Source: HGM20899 sp964615195 (GTDB taxonomy: Bacteria > Pseudomonadota > Gammaproteobacteria > Enterobacterales > Succinivibrionaceae). From it: DNA of 36,632 nt. The notes beneath the pieces are model-generated. The model was not told where the DNA came from. It did no database searches and worked only from the letters and a program-made list of their open reading frames with translations. The translations under genes and the position numbers were made by a program. This document shows, one piece after another, positions 16,772 through 24,702 of this stretch (the first letter of the stretch is position 1; the number at the start of each line of letters is the position of its first letter). Where the stretch lies: the NCBI GenBank assembly GCA_964615195.1, contig CAZTNG010000012.1, positions 1 to 36,632 of the forward strand. Reading direction: 5' to 3'.

Positions 16772-17437
16772 TTAAATTTTTGAAAAAACTTCTTTTTTCA
16801 TTCCACAGTTTGGACAAGTCCAATCATCAGGAAGATCTTCGAAAGGAATATCTCCTTCATATGCATATCCACAAACTCCGCAAACATATTTAGGAGTATT
16901 TTCAGGAATTTTTAGTGATTTCTCTTCAGTATATGGCTGTACATCTTCTCCGTTTTGAGCTCTTTTAGCTAAATCCGCTATATGTTCTCGATAAAATCCA
17001 TAGGTCATTGGAGTTCCTGAATGTATATCTTCAGTTGCTACAACTTCACAACTCCATAATATATGTGTTGATAATTCTAATTCGTGAAATACTTTTACCT
17101 TAAATGTACTTAAGCAATCTTTAAGTGTAGGTAATCCTTCTAATAAATTATAATCAATATTTTCCCATTTATTGCAGTCACGAGAGGAATTTAGGCCAAA
17201 TTTAGCAATGATTTTTGGATCTGCATTTTCAGGTAGTATGGATACTGTAAATTCACGTGAATTCCTTATACATTCCGTAGTATAAGTATTTTTGTTTGTA
17301 CACAACTCTATGCCTAAAGGTGTGTATGTAGCTTGAAGAAGAGCGTCTACAATGCATCCACATAAACGACCATCAGGATCTTTAACACCTATAAGATAAA
17401 CGCCGTGTGTAATTTTAAATAATGCTGATATATCCAT
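16772..17437 (-). CDS. Flavin reductase-rubredoxin fusion (high-molecular-weight rubredoxin type)
   Basis: Two domains are visible in 221 residues. Residues 1-155 look like the FMN-binding flavin reductase family (ALFKITHGVYLIGVKD, then a TYTPLGIELCTNKNTYT-type segment and HELELSTHILWSCEVV). Residues 184-221 form a rubredoxin with all four iron ligands: C186, C189, C208 and C211, in YVCGVCGYAYEG and DDWTCPNCG. In Moorella and some other anaerobes such proteins carry electrons from NAD(P)H to an FprA-type flavodiiron protein that removes oxygen or nitric oxide. The same role here is inference, because no flavodiiron gene is in the window. An AGAGG ribosome-binding site precedes the ATG. Confidence 0.88.
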   Translation of the reverse strand: MDISALFKITHGVYLIGVKDPDGRLCGCIVDALLQATYTPLGIELCTNKNTYTTECIRNSREFTVSILPENADPKIIAKFGLNSSRDCNKWENIDYNLLEGLPTLKDCLSTFKVKVFHELELSTHILWSCEVVATEDIHSGTPMTYGFYREHIADLAKRAQNGEDVQPYTEEKSLKIPENTPKYVCGVCGYAYEGDIPFEDLPDDWTCPNCGMKKEVFSKI

Positions 17438-17465
17438 AATTAAACCTCTGTAAATTGATAAAACA

Positions 17466-17474
17466 ATTTTACCA
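17466..17474 (-). promoter_or_regulatory. Candidate extended -10 for the rubredoxin-fusion gene
   Basis: On the minus strand TGGTAAAAT (TG, one base, TAAAAT) lies about 30 bases before the ATG at 17437. No good -35 box. Weak. Confidence 0.3.
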
Positions 17475-17570
17475 TTGGTTTTTAGTAAATAAAGCGAATT
17501 AATATGAATATGGGTAAGTACTTCATAAAATTAAATTATGTTTATATCAATAATGTAGGTGTTAAATGGG

Positions 17571-18353
17571 CTAGTTATTGTTATCAACAGTTTTTTTTGT
17601 GAGGTATCCACAATTAATATGAGGATTTATATTTACATAAATTAAAAAGGAACATATAAAAATAAATAGACCTGCTGGAACAGTAATAATTCTAGGAATT
17701 ATATTAGAATAATCCATCAATATTTGGCCCCAAAGTGGCAAGAAAAACAAAATGAAAATTATCATTAGTAATCTTAATGCATGCTTTGTATATTCGTTAG
17801 GTGAGTATTTTTTGATTAATTTTTTGTTTATTTGTATTGGTTTTGGAGGTATTGCATTACAAGGAGTAGTTTCCTTTTCAATTCTTTCAGCTTGAGCTAG
17901 AGTTCCACTATATTGGTACAAAAGGAAGGATTTTACTGAATTAAAAATGATGTTTAACTTTACGTCAATAATGGCATTAGCATTACAACTCTTTGCAACT
18001 TGTATTAATTCCTGAAGAGCTTGTTCTTTAGAAATACTCTCTCCGAATATCCTATAACTTTTAATAGATTCAAAAACGTTTAAATTTTTAGGATTTTTTT
18101 CGTCTGTTATAAAAATTTGGCAATCTTCTATATTTAGATGTCTGCCGTTACTTTTATTTATCGTTACATAAGTTCTAAATTTTTTTTGATTGCCCTTTAT
18201 ACTTTCGCGCTGAATGAAATCTATCTCTACACCAATATCTAGATATGTATTTTTATTTGAGTCCTCATCTGTAAAATAGTACACGTTATTATCAAATCCG
18301 TATATAACGCCATCGCTATTTTTTGTTGGTAAATTAATAATTTGACCTAACAT
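17571..18353 (-). CDS. Unrecognised membrane protein: cold-shock-like N-terminus, YbjQ-like middle, two C-terminal membrane segments
   Basis: I cannot name this 260-residue protein. Residues 1-65 have a small beta-barrel pattern resembling cold-shock domains (GVIYGFDNNVYYFTDED, then YLDIGVEIDFIQRE). Residues 108-135 (EQALQELIQVAKSCNANAIID, then VKLNI) resemble the YbjQ-type segment in which small subunits assemble. A basic linker at 170-190 is followed by two hydrophobic segments at about 192-212 and 218-242. There is no signal peptide, so the first 190 residues should be cytosolic with a C-terminal membrane hairpin. GAGG lies 9 bases before the ATG. It is divergent from bioD and has no obvious partner gene. 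The domain assignments are by eye. Confidence 0.7.
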   Translation of the reverse strand: MLGQIINLPTKNSDGVIYGFDNNVYYFTDEDSNKNTYLDIGVEIDFIQRESIKGNQKKFRTYVTINKSNGRHLNIEDCQIFITDEKNPKNLNVFESIKSYRIFGESISKEQALQELIQVAKSCNANAIIDVKLNIIFNSVKSFLLYQYSGTLAQAERIEKETTPCNAIPPKPIQINKKLIKKYSPNEYTKHALRLLMIIFILFFLPLWGQILMDYSNIIPRIITVPAGLFIFICSFLIYVNINPHINCGYLTKKTVDNNN

Positions 18354-18565
18354 TGTAAAGTCCTCTGAAAATTTTAATTTTAACTATGTCATTATTTGAG
18401 ATAAATGTCATGAAGCTGAGTAAATTCAACATTAAAATTGAGATCAAGTTAAGAGTTTAACAATTGAGTTTATTAGTTTAAAATGATACTGTCCATTAGT
18501 TTAATATGTAATGACGATGCTTAAGTATTTGTAGATTATATCCCTGTTTATTTGTAGGAGATCGT

Positions 18566-19243
18566 GTGAATAGAAAAATTTTTGTAACAGGTACTGATAC
18601 CGATGTAGGTAAGACATTTTGTTCATGTGTTTTAACTTTGGCATTAAGATCTCAAGGGTATTCTGTTAGACCTTATAAGCCTATAGTTGCAGGTTTTGAA
18701 AATGGAGAAAATGCAGATTTAAACGCGCATTTAAAAGCTTGTAATTTACCGTTAAATCCTCTTGATTTAACGGCTTATGCATATGATGAATTCATTGCTC
18801 CTCACATTGCAGCTAATAAAACTAATGTTCCAATTGAATTTGGTAAATTGGATGAAGGTTTAGAAAAAGCAGAGGACTCACAATGTGATTTTATTATTAC
18901 TGAAGGGGCAGGAGGGTGGTGTTTACCTATAAATAATTCAATGATTTTACCCGAATGGCCAAGACTTAAAACGATGGAAGTTTTGTTGGTTGTAGGTATG
19001 AAGTTAGGTTGCTTAAACCATGCTTTATTAACTGTAAGAGAAATTAAAAATAAAGGGTTTAAATTATTAGGATTCGTAACACATAGTGTGACATCAATTA
19101 AGATGCCATATTATGAAGAAAATCTTGAAACTTTAAAAAAAATGCTAGATTGTCATTTTTTGGGAGATATTCCTTATGTTTTGGATGGAGAACCTAAAAA
19201 TGCAATTGATAGTATAAATATAAACTTAATAAGTGGATGTTAG
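18566..19243 (+). CDS. bioD: Dethiobiotin synthetase
   Basis: BioD closes the ureido ring of dethiobiotin from 7,8-diaminononanoate, CO2 and ATP, the step before biotin synthase. The 225 residues carry the P-loop GTDTDVGKT (residues 9-17) and the EGAGGWCLPI motif, as expected for the family. The start is GTG at 18566, 5 bases after TAGGAG; no ATG is near. The gene stands apart from other bio genes, and its stop codon overlaps the ribosome-binding site of htpX. No BirA-type operator was seen in the 212-base gap upstream. Confidence 0.96.
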   Translation: MNRKIFVTGTDTDVGKTFCSCVLTLALRSQGYSVRPYKPIVAGFENGENADLNAHLKACNLPLNPLDLTAYAYDEFIAPHIAANKTNVPIEFGKLDEGLEKAEDSQCDFIITEGAGGWCLPINNSMILPEWPRLKTMEVLLVVGMKLGCLNHALLTVREIKNKGFKLLGFVTHSVTSIKMPYYEENLETLKKMLDCHFLGDIPYVLDGEPKNAIDSININLISGC

Positions 19244-19247
19244 GGAG
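19242..19247 (+). promoter_or_regulatory. Shine-Dalgarno that favours a GTG start for htpX
   Basis: AGGGAG overlaps the bioD stop codon and lies 7 bases before GTG at 19255. The alternative ATG at 19237 lies before this site and has no ribosome-binding sequence of its own. Confidence 0.7.
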
Positions 19248-19254
19248 AATTATA

Positions 19255-20130
19255 GTGTTTGGACGTGGAATAGTATATTGTTTAACGATGCTCGGAGTGT
19301 TGTTTGTAGTTGGTATTGTATTTTCTATCATATTATCTGTAGCAAATGTACAGATTGGAAATGGTGGTATTATTACAATATTGATTTTTTCTGCAATTAT
19401 GGGGTTCGCTGGTTCATTAATTAGTTTGTTTTTATCTAAAATTATAGTTAAAAAATCTATGAATGTTCAAGTTATTACGACTCCATCAAATAAGGCTGAA
19501 AGTTGGCTTGTAAATACAATTGAATTATTAGCTAGTAAAAAAGGTGTAAAAATGCCTGAAGTTGGAATTTATTCAGCTTCTGAAATGAATGCTTTTGCAA
19601 CTGGATGGAATAGAAATAGTGCTTTAGTCGCAGTTAGTTCTGGTTTACTTGATAATATGGAACAGGATGAGATTGAGGCTGTTTTAGGTCATGAGATGTC
19701 GCATGTAGCAAATGGTGATATGGTAACTCAAACTCTTGTTCAAGGGATCGTAAATACATTCGTATATGCTTTATCTTTCATTATAGCAAACATTATTACT
19801 AATGCGCTTAAAGGTAATAAAGAAGTTAACAGAATGACTTATTACCTTATTAATTCAGTTTTGCAAATGCTGTTTGGAATATGTGGTACTATAGTGGTTA
19901 TGTGGTTTTCTAGGTGGCGCGAATATCATGCAGATGCAGGATCTGCTGATGTTTTAGGTAAAGATGCAATGATTAAAGCATTAAATGCTTTGAAAAGTCA
20001 GCATGTAGACAAAAAACCAGAAAATGTTAAGACTTTGTGTATAGCAGGTATGGATGGATTTTCTGAATTATTTATGACTCATCCACCACTTGATAAAAGA
20101 ATTGCAGCTCTTAAAAGAAGAGCAAGATAG
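19255..20130 (+). CDS. htpX: Membrane-bound zinc metalloprotease HtpX
   Basis: HtpX is an inner-membrane protease of family M48 that helps clear damaged membrane proteins alongside FtsH. I start at GTG 19255 on the ribosome-binding evidence, giving 291 residues against 293 in E. coli; an ATG at 19237 would add six. Two N-terminal membrane segments (about 8-27 and 37-62) precede the catalytic domain. The zinc motif is H146-E-M-S-H150 in LGHEMSHVANGD, and the third ligand is E223 in WREYHADAGS. Two more hydrophobic segments lie between them (about 166-184 and 198-217). The C-terminal THPPLDKRIAAL is typical. It is transcribed with bioD and ends at a strong terminator. Confidence 0.96.
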   Translation: MFGRGIVYCLTMLGVLFVVGIVFSIILSVANVQIGNGGIITILIFSAIMGFAGSLISLFLSKIIVKKSMNVQVITTPSNKAESWLVNTIELLASKKGVKMPEVGIYSASEMNAFATGWNRNSALVAVSSGLLDNMEQDEIEAVLGHEMSHVANGDMVTQTLVQGIVNTFVYALSFIIANIITNALKGNKEVNRMTYYLINSVLQMLFGICGTIVVMWFSRWREYHADAGSADVLGKDAMIKALNALKSQHVDKKPENVKTLCIAGMDGFSELFMTHPPLDKRIAALKRRAR

Positions 20131-20172
20131 TATTTGTTAGATATTTTTGAGAATTATTTATTATAGATATTA

Positions 20173-20205
20173 ACCACTTATATTACCGATAGGTGGTTTT
20201 TTTTT
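20173..20205 (+). terminator. Rho-independent terminator after htpX
   Basis: A 9-bp stem (ACCACTTAT / ATAGGTGGT, one G-U pair) with a 7-base loop is followed directly by a run of nine T residues. Confidence 0.85.
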
Positions 20206-20280
20206 GTTTTGAAATAGGCTAGAGAATAAATTATGTTTAGTTCATGATGTGTAGAGAATTAGTACTAAAAATTTTTGATG

Positions 20281-20313
20281 CAAAACAAATAAACCCAGGT
20301 AAAACCTGGGTTT
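20281..20313 (-). terminator. Rho-independent terminator after gapA
   Basis: A perfect 10-bp stem (AAACCCAGGT / ACCTGGGTTT) with a 3-base loop is followed on the minus strand by ATTTGTTTTG. It lies 30 bases past the gapA stop codon. Confidence 0.78.
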
Positions 20314-20343
20314 AAAGCATATCTTAAATTAAGATATTAACGA

Positions 20344-21357
20344 TTAGCCGTTAACCTTAGCCATGTGAGCTACGAGGTCAAGAACCTTGTTAGAATAACC
20401 AATTTCGTTATCGTACCAAGAAACAACCTTAACGAAAGTATCAGTTAAAGCAATACCAGCCTTTGCGTCAAAAATAGAAGTGTGAGTATCACCTAAGAAA
20501 TCAGATGAAACTACAGCATCTTCAGTGTAGCCTAATACGCCAGCTAATTCGCCTTCAGCAGCAGCCTTCATAGCAGCACAGATCTGGCTGTAAGAAGCAG
20601 GCTTCTTAAGATTTACAGTTAAATCAACTACAGAAACGTCAAGTGTAGGAACACGCATTGACATACCAGTTAACTTACCATTTAATTCAGGGATAACCTT
20701 ACCTACAGCCTTTGCAGCACCAGTAGATGAAGGGATGATGTTTCCAGCAGCAGCACGACCACCTCTCCAATCCTTCATTGAAGGACCGTCAACTGTCTTC
20801 TGAGTTGCAGTAGTTGAGTGAACTGTAGTCATTAAACCATCAGCGATGCCGAAGTTGTCATTTAATACCTTAGCGATAGGAGCCAAGCAGTTTGTTGTGC
20901 AAGATGCATTAGATACAAACTGAGTACCCTTTACATACTTATCAAAGTTTACGCCACATACGAACATTGGAGTGTCATCCTTTGAAGGAGCTGACATTAC
21001 AACGTACTTAGCACCAGCATCGATATGAGCCTGAGCCTTGTCCTTGCTTAAGAATAAACCAGTTGATTCAACAACGTATTCTGCACCAACTGCATCCCAA
21101 GCTAATTCCTTAGGATCTCTGCAAGCTGTAACACGGATCTTCTTGCCATTAACGATAAGCTGTGAATTTTCTACGTCAGCTTCGATAGTACCCTGGAAGA
21201 TACCATGCATAGTGTCATACTTTAACATATAAGCTAAGTAATCAACTGGGCAAAGATCGTTAATGCCTACGATTTCGATGTCATTACGAGTCTGAGCAGC
21301 ACGGAAAACGAAACGACCAATACGGCCGAAACCGTTAATACCAACTTTAATAGTCAT
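20344..21357 (-). CDS. gapA: Glyceraldehyde-3-phosphate dehydrogenase, NAD type
   Basis: GapA oxidises glyceraldehyde-3-phosphate to 1,3-bisphosphoglycerate in glycolysis and works in reverse in gluconeogenesis. The 337-residue protein has the NAD fold GINGFGRIGR at the start. D34 in GINDL points to NAD rather than NADP. The catalytic C153 lies in SNASCTTNC, with its partner H180 in TTVHSTTATQ. The end, SWYDNEIGYSNKVLDLV, is typical. Codon use is visibly more restricted than in neighbours (many AAC, TTC, GGT and GTA codons), as expected for a highly expressed gene. It has its own promoter (21407-21434) and terminator (20281-20313), so it is monocistronic. Confidence 0.98.
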   Translation of the reverse strand: MTIKVGINGFGRIGRFVFRAAQTRNDIEIVGINDLCPVDYLAYMLKYDTMHGIFQGTIEADVENSQLIVNGKKIRVTACRDPKELAWDAVGAEYVVESTGLFLSKDKAQAHIDAGAKYVVMSAPSKDDTPMFVCGVNFDKYVKGTQFVSNASCTTNCLAPIAKVLNDNFGIADGLMTTVHSTTATQKTVDGPSMKDWRGGRAAAGNIIPSSTGAAKAVGKVIPELNGKLTGMSMRVPTLDVSVVDLTVNLKKPASYSQICAAMKAAAEGELAGVLGYTEDAVVSSDFLGDTHTSIFDAKAGIALTDTFVKVVSWYDNEIGYSNKVLDLVAHMAKVNG

Positions 21358-21406
21358 ATTTATTACCTAAAATGTAGTTTGTTTATAAAAAAATCTAGTA
21401 GTGAAT

Positions 21407-21434
21407 AATTTACTCAATTTCAGATGTTAGTCAA
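21407..21434 (-). promoter_or_regulatory. Sigma-70 promoter for gapA
   Basis: On the minus strand TTGACT (21429-21434, five of six) is 16 bases from TAAATT (21407-21412, four of six). The predicted leader is about 43 bases. A TAGGT ribosome-binding element follows just before the ATG. Confidence 0.6.
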
Positions 21435-21950
21435 GAAATTTTTGTAACGTACTAGCAATTGCTTAGCGTAATCGCTTAATGCCGTGATTATATACTAATT
21501 AAAAAAAATTCACAATATAAAGCAATAGCTCAAGCGTTAGTTCATAAATAAAGTTTTTAATGTCATTTAGAATGATTTATTACAGTAATTTATTTCCATA
21601 ATAATCAAAATTTAACTTGAGAATTATATTAATGTAGTAGATGAACTTTATGGTGAATTTACATATGAAAAGACAGGTTTTTGTTATTTTTTAGGTCGTT
21701 TTATATCAGAAAAACTGAATAGATGCTTATTGTTGTAGTATAAAATCTATCTCTTAAGATAATTTCAAGCTGATTTAATGTAAATATCACATTATATTAA
21801 TTGTATTAATAATTTTCGTAAAAATTTTATAAGTAGTCTCAAGTTAGAAACTATTAAGTAAGAGATAACGCGGACAAGTTGACGCTAACCAATGTTTTAC
21901 GTAATTACAAAAGATAAAGGGTGAGAAAATTTTAATATATACATTATCTT

Positions 21951-21968
21951 GTATACTTTATGTATACT
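21951..21968. repeat. GTATACT direct repeat pair
   Basis: Two copies of GTATACT are offset by 11 bases, about one helical turn, as in binding sites for AraC-like activators. Each contains TATACT, which also resembles a -10 box. Could be chance in this AT-rich gap. Confidence 0.4.
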
Positions 21969-22195
21969 GAGTAATATTTCAATTAAAACTATGGCTAAGT
22001 AAGAATTGATTAATTTTAACAAATTTTATTGTTATAAAGATGTAAATTAAAATTTAAATCTTTGTGATTAATATCTAGTATTAAAGGTTAAACAGTTATT
22101 TATATTAATCAGGATATAGAAATAATATTTAATAAAAATATAATAAACGAATGGATTAAAATAATATATTGGTTTTGTGAATTAATATGAAAATA

Positions 22196-22205
22196 AAAAC
22201 GTTTT
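22196..22205. promoter_or_regulatory. LacI/GalR-type operator candidate before malQ
   Basis: AAAACGTTTT is a perfect 10-base palindrome with the central CG typical of LacI/GalR-family operators. The right half extends into TTTTCAC, as in such operators; the left half does not. It lies 80 bases before the malQ ATG. No regulator of that family is in the window. Confidence 0.35.
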
Positions 22206-22285
22206 CACATTTTTTTTTAGTATCAAATTTGAAATAAAATGTTAAAATAACATTGTATTTTTTTAAACCACTTCGGAATATTTTT

Positions 22286-24478
22286 ATGTCAGATTTGATA
22301 GAGCAAATTGCTAATGCTAGGGGTATTGCCAATGAATACATTGACGCTTCTGGTAAACAGGTTTTTATCTCACGTGAGTGCAAGATTGAATGTTTAAAGG
22401 CTTTAGGTTATGACGTCGACAATCAAGATGTTTTAGTTGGCCAATTTAATCAACAGCAAGATTCATTGTATAAAGCAGGTGTTGAGCCAGTTATTGTAAA
22501 TGTTGAAAACAAGCCTGTTAGCTTTGTTTTAAGATTAACAAATGATGAAGTTAACGCAAAAATCACATATTCTGTTATTCAAGAAAATAATTCGAAGTTT
22601 AAGGGTGAACTATTCTTAAATCCTCAACATAAGATGCAGTCAAGAGTAGTTGATGGTGTTGAATATTCTGAATACAACGTTACCATTTCATTAGCTCTTC
22701 CTCTAGGATATCATGAGATTAAGTTCAAAACCGCATCAAGAAACCTTGATTCTGTACGCTTGATCATTTGTCCTGCAGCATGTTATAAGCCAAAGAAGAT
22801 TCAACAGGGAGCTAAGGTTTGGGGACCTTCAGTTCAACTTTATACCTTAAGAAGTCCAAGTAATTGGGGTATAGGTGATTTTGGTGATCTAGCAAATTTA
22901 ATTAAAAAATTAGCAGATAATGGTGCTGGTTTTGTTGGCGTAAATCCAATACATGCTGCATATCCAGCTAATCCTGAATCAGCAAGCCCTTATAGCCCTT
23001 CATCACGTAGATGGTTAAATGTTATTTATATAAATGTAACTGATATTCCAGAATTCCGTGAATCTCAAGATGCTGTTAGCTTTGTAGACTCTGATGAAGT
23101 TAGGGACCAGTTAAAGGCTTTGCGTGCAAAAGAATATGTAGATTATTCTGGTGTAATGAAGCTTAAACTTGAAGCTTTACACAAGATTTTTGATAATTGT
23201 TCTATAACTGATAAGCGTCGTTCACGTGGTAAAGCTTTCTCAAAGTTCTGCGCTGAAGGCGGTGAATCACTTTTACAAATGGCAACTTATGATGCAATGA
23301 TGGCATCTTTTTATGCAGAAGGTAATGTTGCATGGGGTTGGCCAGTTTGGGAAGAACAATATCGTTCATATGATTCAAAGTTTGTAGCTAATTGGCAAGA
23401 AAACCATGCTAACGAAATTGAATTTTATAAGTTTTTACAATTTATAGCTGATGAACAACTTGAAGCTGCAGATAAAGTTGCAAAAGATAACAATATGGCT
23501 GTTGGTATTTATCGCGATTTGGCTGTAGGTGTTTCATCAGGTTCAGAAGAAATATGGGCAAATGGTAGCTTGTATTGTGTTAAGGCATCTGTAGGTGCAC
23601 CACCAGATCCATTAGGACCTTTAGGTCAGAATTGGGGTTTGCCTCCAATGGATCCAAGTAAACTTATTGAAAATAAATATCAGCCTATTATCGATTTGTT
23701 CAGATCTAATATGCGTCATTGTGGCTCTTTACGTATTGACCACGCAATGTCATTATTACGTTTGTGGTGGGTTCCTCCTGCAGCTCCAGCTAGTCAAGGT
23801 GTTTATGTGTACTACCGCGTACATGATATGATTGGCATTTTAGCTTTAGAATCACATCGTAATAATTGTTTAATTATTGGTGAAGATTTAGGTACTGTTC
23901 CAGTTGAAATGAAGACTATTTTGCGCGAAGCTGGTATCCACTCATATAAGATTTTCTTCTGGGAAAAGAGCGAAAATGATGGTGGTTTTATTTCTCCAAG
24001 AGATTATGTTGAACAGGCAATGAGTGCTTTATCTACTCATGATATGGCAACAATTGAAGGTTGGTGGAATCATTCTGATCTAGCACTTGGAAAGCAACTA
24101 GGTTTGTATAATGACGATAATGTTCGTGATATAGGTGAGTCAAGATACCAAGATCAAAGCCGTATTTTAGATAGTATGCATTGGCATGGTGTTATATCGG
24201 ACAATGTATCAAGAGATGGTCGCAACTGTCCAATGACTAAAGAACTTCGTGATGGTATGCAAGTTCATATGTGTTTGGGAAATTGTGCATTGTTTAGCAC
24301 TCAGATTGAAGATTGGTTAGGAATGGATAAGCCTGTTAATGTTCCTGGTACATCCGATGAATATCCAAATTGGCGTCGCAAATTATCTAAAAATATTGAT
24401 GATATTTTTGCTGATCCAGAGGTTATCGATTTAACTAAGAAGATGACTGACGCAAGACAAAAGGCTAGCTCTAAGTAA
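22286..24478 (+). CDS. malQ: 4-alpha-glucanotransferase (amylomaltase)
   Basis: MalQ transfers maltodextrin segments between chains and releases glucose, in the cytoplasm. The 730 residues align with E. coli MalQ (694) throughout. The N-terminal domain (about 1-165) is followed by the GH77 barrel from VWGPSVQLYTLRS. The nucleophile is D485 in SLRIDHAMSL, the acid/base E533 in IGEDLGTVP, and the third carboxylate D586 in STHDMA. NPIHAAYPANPESASPYSPS and KASVGAPPDPLGPLGQNWG are nearly invariant segments. The frame is open upstream only to a TTG (22253), so the ATG at 22286 is the start. A terminator separates it from glgB. Confidence 0.97.
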   Translation: MSDLIEQIANARGIANEYIDASGKQVFISRECKIECLKALGYDVDNQDVLVGQFNQQQDSLYKAGVEPVIVNVENKPVSFVLRLTNDEVNAKITYSVIQENNSKFKGELFLNPQHKMQSRVVDGVEYSEYNVTISLALPLGYHEIKFKTASRNLDSVRLIICPAACYKPKKIQQGAKVWGPSVQLYTLRSPSNWGIGDFGDLANLIKKLADNGAGFVGVNPIHAAYPANPESASPYSPSSRRWLNVIYINVTDIPEFRESQDAVSFVDSDEVRDQLKALRAKEYVDYSGVMKLKLEALHKIFDNCSITDKRRSRGKAFSKFCAEGGESLLQMATYDAMMASFYAEGNVAWGWPVWEEQYRSYDSKFVANWQENHANEIEFYKFLQFIADEQLEAADKVAKDNNMAVGIYRDLAVGVSSGSEEIWANGSLYCVKASVGAPPDPLGPLGQNWGLPPMDPSKLIENKYQPIIDLFRSNMRHCGSLRIDHAMSLLRLWWVPPAAPASQGVYVYYRVHDMIGILALESHRNNCLIIGEDLGTVPVEMKTILREAGIHSYKIFFWEKSENDGGFISPRDYVEQAMSALSTHDMATIEGWWNHSDLALGKQLGLYNDDNVRDIGESRYQDQSRILDSMHWHGVISDNVSRDGRNCPMTKELRDGMQVHMCLGNCALFSTQIEDWLGMDKPVNVPGTSDEYPNWRRKLSKNIDDIFADPEVIDLTKKMTDARQKASSK

Positions 24479-24497
24479 ACGTCGCTAATTTTTGTAG

Positions 24498-24526
24498 AAA
24501 CCCAAGTGCAAAAACTTGGGTTTTTT
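24498..24526 (+). terminator. Rho-independent terminator after malQ
   Basis: A perfect 10-bp stem (AAACCCAAGT / ACTTGGGTTT) with a 6-base loop runs into a T6 tract, 20 bases after the malQ stop codon. Confidence 0.87.
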
Positions 24527-24542
24527 ATTAAAACTATTGTGT

Positions 24543-24569
24543 ACTATTTACATAAGTGATGTAAATAGT
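24543..24569. promoter_or_regulatory. 11-5-11 perfect inverted repeat before glgB
   Basis: ACTATTTACAT and ATGTAAATAGT are exact inverted copies separated by AAGTG. The element is 27 bases long and lies 134 bases before the glgB ATG, upstream of the candidate -10. It has no T run, so an operator is more likely than a terminator. Confidence 0.55.
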
Positions 24570-24630
24570 GCTTTAAAAAATGATGTAGTCTGCAATTTTT
24601 AATTTCAATTATTTGATTAGTTAAAAAGCG

Positions 24631-24639
24631 TGGGATAAT
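24631..24639 (+). promoter_or_regulatory. Candidate extended -10 promoter for glgBX
   Basis: TGGGATAAT (TG, one base, then GATAAT, five of six) lies 64 bases before the glgB ATG. A TTTGAT hexamer sits 16 bases upstream of GATAAT as a weak -35. Confidence 0.38.
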
Positions 24640-24702
24640 AATAGCTATACATATCATGTTTGAGATTAGTCAGACATTATCGCAATAATAAAGGATTTAT
24701 AA

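Larger units (their letters stand above)
21435..22285. other. 850-base gene-free stretch between gapA and malQ
   Basis: The gap is very AT-rich with no credible open reading frame; the longest in-frame runs from an ATG are under 20 codons. It contains a pair of GTATACT direct repeats at 21951-21957 and 21962-21968 (11-base spacing) and the AAAACGTTTT palindrome at 22196-22205. It is long enough for a small RNA gene, but I see no terminator-like hairpin with a T run to support one. Confidence 0.6.

Noticed and set aside
19237..19254. ATG start for htpX overlapping bioD
   Set aside because: It lies before the AGGGAG site; GTG 19255 is correctly spaced and gives the usual HtpX length.
21775..21800. 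CRP-type site (TGTAA...TCACA) in the gapA-malQ gap
   Set aside because: The half sites are 3 bases apart instead of 6, and one is imperfect.
22253..22285. Eleven extra N-terminal residues on MalQ from a TTG
   Set aside because: The codon lies in a T-rich stretch without a ribosome-binding site, and the ATG at 22286 gives the expected family N-terminus.
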